A DNA stretch of 64,000 bases from NCBI GenBank assembly GCA_036744795.1, contig DAIOHK010000004.1:32307-96306 (forward strand), read 5' to 3'. The translations under genes were made by a program, and so were the position numbers. The stretch's first letter is position 1. Every line of letters starts with the position of its first letter. The notes under the pieces are model-generated. The model was given only the letters and a program-made list of their open reading frames with translations, made no database searches and was not told the DNA's origin. The stretch comes from UBA5486 sp036744795. GTDB lineage: Bacteria > Bacillota > UBA4882 > UBA10575. Positions 61,170 to 64,000 of this stretch are shown here, piece after piece.

Positions 61170-62558
61170 TTAAAAATAAAGATCTCGTTCTCCTTGTTTA
61201 ATTTTTTGAATCCGTGTGCTCACTTCATTTATGATTTCCGGAGGTAATTGTTGCAACTCTCTGTTAATAACTGTCTCACCTTTAATACGGGTACTTTCTG
61301 GAGCATAGTCCAGGAGGTATTCCTGGAAGGTGAGGATGGCGTTTGGGGCACATACTTTTTTGATCTCTCCAGTTTTTGCTAAACTCATGAAACGGTCTCC
61401 GGTCCGTCCCTGCCGGTAACAGGCTGTACAAAAGCTGGGTATATAACCATCTTTAATTAATTCCTCTAGGATTTGCGGCATTGTACGCTGATCTGCTACT
61501 TCAAACTGTGGTTTGCTGATTCCGCTTTTCTTATTGCTATAACCGCCTACGCCAGTACACGAACCGGCACTAACTTGTGAGATGCCAAGGGAGATAACCT
61601 CCCGGCGTAAGGCTGGTTCTTCTCTGGTGGAGAGGATCATTCCGGTATAGGGAAGAGCAAGCCTAATGATGGCAACAATTTTGTGAAACTCTTCATCTGT
61701 AACCAAAGGAAAATCTGACAAATTAACTCCGGTTGCAGTTCGTAACCTAGGGACGGAAACGGTATGGGGTCCGACACCGAAGGCTTTTTCCAAATGGGCG
61801 GCGTGGAGAAGTAGTGCAATAATTTCAAAACGATAATCATAGAGCCCGAATAGGACTCCAGAACCCACATCATCGATTCCGGCCTCCATGGCACGGTCAA
61901 AGGCAGTGGTATGCCAATCATAATCATGTTTAGGCCCGGAAGGGTGAACCCGTTCATAGGTAGGCTGGTGGTAAGTCTCCTGGAAGAGGATGTAGGTACC
62001 GATTCCTGCTGCTTTTAGCTGTTTATAATCCTCTACAGTGGTAGCGGCAATATTAACATTGACCCGCCGGATATTTCCGTTTGCTTTTCGTACGCGGTAG
62101 ATTGTTTCAATTGATTCTAAGATGTATTCAAGGGGCGCATTCACCGGATCTTCCCCGCTTTCCACTGCCAGTCTCTTATGTCCCATTTCCTCCAGGATTT
62201 GGACCTCATTTTCAATCTCCTTTTGGGAAAGCCGTCGCCTTTTGGTCGGGTTTTGCCGGTGGTAGCCGCAATAAAGGCAAGAGTTTATACAATAGTCCGA
62301 GATATACAACGGGGCAAAGAGGACAATCCGGCGACCATAGATCTTTTCTTTAACTTGGCGGGCGATGCTAAAAATTTCGTTCCAAAGTTCATCGTCCATG
62401 GTCTGTAATAAGGTAGCGGCTTCCAAGGGCGAAAGTCCCTTAGCCGTAGAGGCCTTTTCCAAGATTTCCCCGTAGTTTTTTCTATGGCGGCCTTCCTCCA
62501 ACAAGGCCCAAATATTTTCTTCATTAATCCATTCAGCTTTATTTTGTTTTTTCATCAT
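61170..62558 (-). CDS. hydG: 2-iminoacetate synthase HydG
   Basis: HydG splits tyrosine into p-cresol and dehydroglycine and makes the CO and CN ligands of the H-cluster. The 462-residue protein has the radical-SAM motif C90-x3-C94-x2-C97 (CINSCLYC) and the second cluster site CTACYRQGRTG...CAPNA in the C-terminal domain. The latter separates HydG from the thiamine enzyme ThiH. AAAGGAG precedes ATG 62558. It overlaps the end of hydE by 20 bases. Confidence 0.95.
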   Translation of the reverse strand: MMKKQNKAEWINEENIWALLEEGRHRKNYGEILEKASTAKGLSPLEAATLLQTMDDELWNEIFSIARQVKEKIYGRRIVLFAPLYISDYCINSCLYCGYHRQNPTKRRRLSQKEIENEVQILEEMGHKRLAVESGEDPVNAPLEYILESIETIYRVRKANGNIRRVNVNIAATTVEDYKQLKAAGIGTYILFQETYHQPTYERVHPSGPKHDYDWHTTAFDRAMEAGIDDVGSGVLFGLYDYRFEIIALLLHAAHLEKAFGVGPHTVSVPRLRTATGVNLSDFPLVTDEEFHKIVAIIRLALPYTGMILSTREEPALRREVISLGISQVSAGSCTGVGGYSNKKSGISKPQFEVADQRTMPQILEELIKDGYIPSFCTACYRQGRTGDRFMSLAKTGEIKKVCAPNAILTFQEYLLDYAPESTRIKGETVINRELQQLPPEIINEVSTRIQKIKQGERDLYF

Positions 62559-63516
62559 TTTGTCTCCTTTCCCAGAGTGTACTATGTCCAGGCCCTTTTC
62601 CTGTCGGTTTACCTAACTTATTAAGGAGCTCCATTATTCTTTGGTGATATGCTGCAGCATTTCTGGTTTGCGCTTTTCCCGGGTACAACTGGTATTGGTG
62701 CTGGTAATGCAAGGGTGTAAGGTTAGGCATTATTACATTAGCACCTGCCATCAATCCCCACTCATATCCCTGCGGATACAGGGATTCCAAGGCGGTAGTA
62801 GCAGGTAAATGGGCAGAGGGGAGGGCTAGCCTGACCTGGGCAAGTATAGAAAGAGTATTTTCTAGTGGTGGGGCTTTAAAGCACTCTAATGGTGTATCCG
62901 GGTTGGGGATAAAAGGACCAACACCGGCCATGTCAGGCTGGAGGTGTGTAAGTAGAGCAAGGTCTGCCTTGTGCTCCACATCAAAGCCTCCCGGTAGCCC
63001 AATCATGAAACCGGCCCCAATTTGATAATCTAGTTCTCTAAGAGTTTCTAAGTTCTTTATGCGGTTACTTAGCCTTTTTCCTGGTTTTAAAATGGAATAC
63101 AGCTCTGGGTTTGCGGTTTCGTGTCGCATTAGATACCGGTCGGCGCCAGCCTTTTTCCAGAGTAGGTAAGTTTGGCGCTCCCATTCACCCAAAGAGAGCG
63201 TAACTGCCAGGCCAAGTTTTTTAATCTGTTCAATTAGACCGGCAATGATCATAGGTTCAAATTCAGGATCCTCTCCTGCTTGTAGAACAACAGTACCATA
63301 ACCGAATTCAGCCGCCAGCCGAGCGGCAGATAGTATTTCTGCAGGTGTCATGCGGTAACGGCGTATTCTCTGGTTATCCTTTCTTAGACCACAATATAGA
63401 CAGTTACACCGGCAATAATTAGAGATCTCGATCAGACCTCTAAGATGTACCTCGTCTCCTACGTTGGCCTGTCGTATCTGGTTGGCTTTAGATATTAGTT
63501 CAGTATCTACTCTCAT
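62539..63516 (-). CDS. hydE: [FeFe]-hydrogenase maturation radical-SAM protein HydE
   Basis: HydE acts on the organometallic precursor during H-cluster assembly. The 325-residue protein has the radical-SAM motif C35-x3-C39-x2-C42 (CRCNCLYC). It also shows VLQAGEDPEF, AGFMIGLPGG and VGPFIPNPDTPLE, typical of HydE. The frame opens at 63624, but that part crosses a hairpin and does not resemble HydE; AGGGGTTGAG before ATG 63516 sets the start. It is first in the hydEGF cluster. A terminator-like hairpin lies in its leader. Confidence 0.94.
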   Translation of the reverse strand: MRVDTELISKANQIRQANVGDEVHLRGLIEISNYCRCNCLYCGLRKDNQRIRRYRMTPAEILSAARLAAEFGYGTVVLQAGEDPEFEPMIIAGLIEQIKKLGLAVTLSLGEWERQTYLLWKKAGADRYLMRHETANPELYSILKPGKRLSNRIKNLETLRELDYQIGAGFMIGLPGGFDVEHKADLALLTHLQPDMAGVGPFIPNPDTPLECFKAPPLENTLSILAQVRLALPSAHLPATTALESLYPQGYEWGLMAGANVIMPNLTPLHYQHQYQLYPGKAQTRNAAAYHQRIMELLNKLGKPTGKGPGHSTLWERRQNDEKTK

Positions 63517-63543
63517 TAACTCAACCCCTATTAATGATTGGAA

Positions 63544-63586
63544 AACAAAAACCGGATTCATCTTCCGCTGAAGACGAATCCGGTTA
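63544..63586 (-). terminator. Terminator-like hairpin in the hydE leader
   Basis: On the minus strand AACCGGATTCGTCTTC pairs with GAAGATGAATCCGGTT over a short loop (AGCG region) and is followed by TTTGTTTT. It lies 28 bases before the hydE start. It either ends transcription from upstream or is an attenuator of hydEGF. Confidence 0.7.
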
Positions 63587-63800
63587 ATTAACTTAAGTAA
63601 AAAGGAAATATATGAACAATCCAATAATTGCCATAATGTGGCAAACCAACCCTTTTACCCTTAACCGTTAGGTTTTAACCTTTCGTCTTAGGGAAATAGC
63701 GGTTACTAGTTATTACTGTAGACAATTTTGCTCCCTTTACTGCAAGCCGATGCTCAAAGTTTAGGGTGCTGAAAAAATCGCACAACTACATAGACATCAA
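63587..63800 (-). other. Structured leader or intergenic DNA upstream of hydE
   Basis: No gene is supported here. On the minus strand, TTGCCACATTATGGCAA can form a hairpin, and GGTTAAAACC / AACGGTT words cluster near 63661-63680. It does not match a riboswitch I know. Confidence 0.35.
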
Positions 63801-63926
63801 TATTTATAGTATTTATTTCTTTAACAAATGAAGTATGCAATTTCTTAATTAAGATTATACCTTATTTTTGCCAGGAGTCAAAGCTAATTTTAATTGAAGC
63901 TTTTTGCGTTGTGTCCTTTTTAAAAG

Positions 63927-63986
63927 GTCCCAACACAATATATAGTGTTAGGCTTGTATTAGGCTATCAATATATTGTGCAGGGAC
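63927..63986. repeat. Core palindrome of the MITE-like family
   Basis: GTCCC and GGGAC bracket a segment with CAACACAATATATAGTG and TATTAGGCTATCAATATATT. The core shares 23 consecutive bases with the 39918-40030 element, but the outer ends differ (GTCCC rather than TTCGACC). A terminus-like ATGCAATTTC lies at about 63835. Confidence 0.6.
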
Positions 63987-64000
63987 AGAAAAAATCAATG

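Noticed and set aside
63516..63624. Longer hydE reading frame from 63624
   Set aside because: The extra 36 residues are translated from a terminator hairpin and do not look like HydE; ATG 63516 has a ribosome site and the right N-terminus.
63600..63800. Molybdenum-cofactor or other known riboswitch before hydE
   Set aside because: I compared the visible words with the moco, TPP, SAM, c-di-GMP and ZTP consensus as I remember them and saw no match.
1..64000. tRNA or rRNA genes
   Set aside because: I saw no cloverleaf with a TTCGA-type T-loop and CCA-side pairing, and no rRNA-like stretch; a tRNAscan run would be the proper test.

Overview
The window is AT-rich DNA and looks like the chromosome of an anaerobic, sugar-fermenting member of the Firmicutes with an outer-membrane type envelope. 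Three things point there: Firmicutes-style genes and strong AGGAGG ribosome sites (yhaM, mtaB, rpsU with a 17-base-spaced promoter, nfeD-floA), an LptA/OstA-like periplasmic protein at the left edge, and a complete hydEGF set for [FeFe]-hydrogenase maturation at the right edge. A Halanaerobiia- or Limnochordia/Hydrogenispora-like lineage would fit, but no marker in the window settles it.

Layout. (1) 1-9158: housekeeping block with lptA-like, yhaM, mtaB, a HIT protein, rpsU, nfeD-floA plus an acidic partner, and a DRE-TIM carboxyltransferase resembling Re-citrate synthase. (2) 9643-17803: a cellobiose locus with a secreted ConA-fold protein, two permeases, a binding protein, GH94 cellobiose phosphorylase and a LacI regulator. 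(3) 17958-21715: TatD hydrolase, a TetR regulator and a multi-pass membrane protein sharing one operator sequence, and a MalY/PatB aminotransferase. (4) 22522-39018: a large polysaccharide-uptake locus with two binding proteins (one about 1000 residues with carbohydrate-binding-like domains), four permeases, an NHL-TPR-YIP1 membrane protein, a DUF5696 protein, a GH30 xylanase-like enzyme, a broken GH115 glucuronidase, and a DUF362 ferredoxin protein. (5) 39304-46459, minus strand: a DUF2937 protein, then an amino-sugar-type ABC transporter with a ROK regulator and a BadF/NagK kinase. (6) 46871-55138: a complete four-gene Wadjet (JetABCD) plasmid-defence operon, type II by family. (7) 55185-58239: a decayed sugar-transport/two-component locus with fused and truncated genes. 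(8) 58489-63516: a VOC protein, an MBL-fold hydrolase, and hydF, hydG, hydE.

The genes suggest a plant-polysaccharide fermenter. Oligosaccharides enter through several CUT1-type ABC importers, none with an ATPase encoded here, so a shared MsmX-type ATPase elsewhere is likely. Cellobiose is split by phosphorolysis, and reducing equivalents leave as H2 through the hydrogenase matured by HydEFG.

Intergenic DNA is not inert. I find a family of about 110-bp MITE-like elements with GGAATTGCATAA termini, a shorter 50-bp form, and a second dispersed repeat family that appears to have supplied the first 55 residues of MtaB. Several genes carry clean internal deletions. The most system-like finds are the Wadjet operon and the NHL-YIP1/DUF5696/dual-ABC locus.
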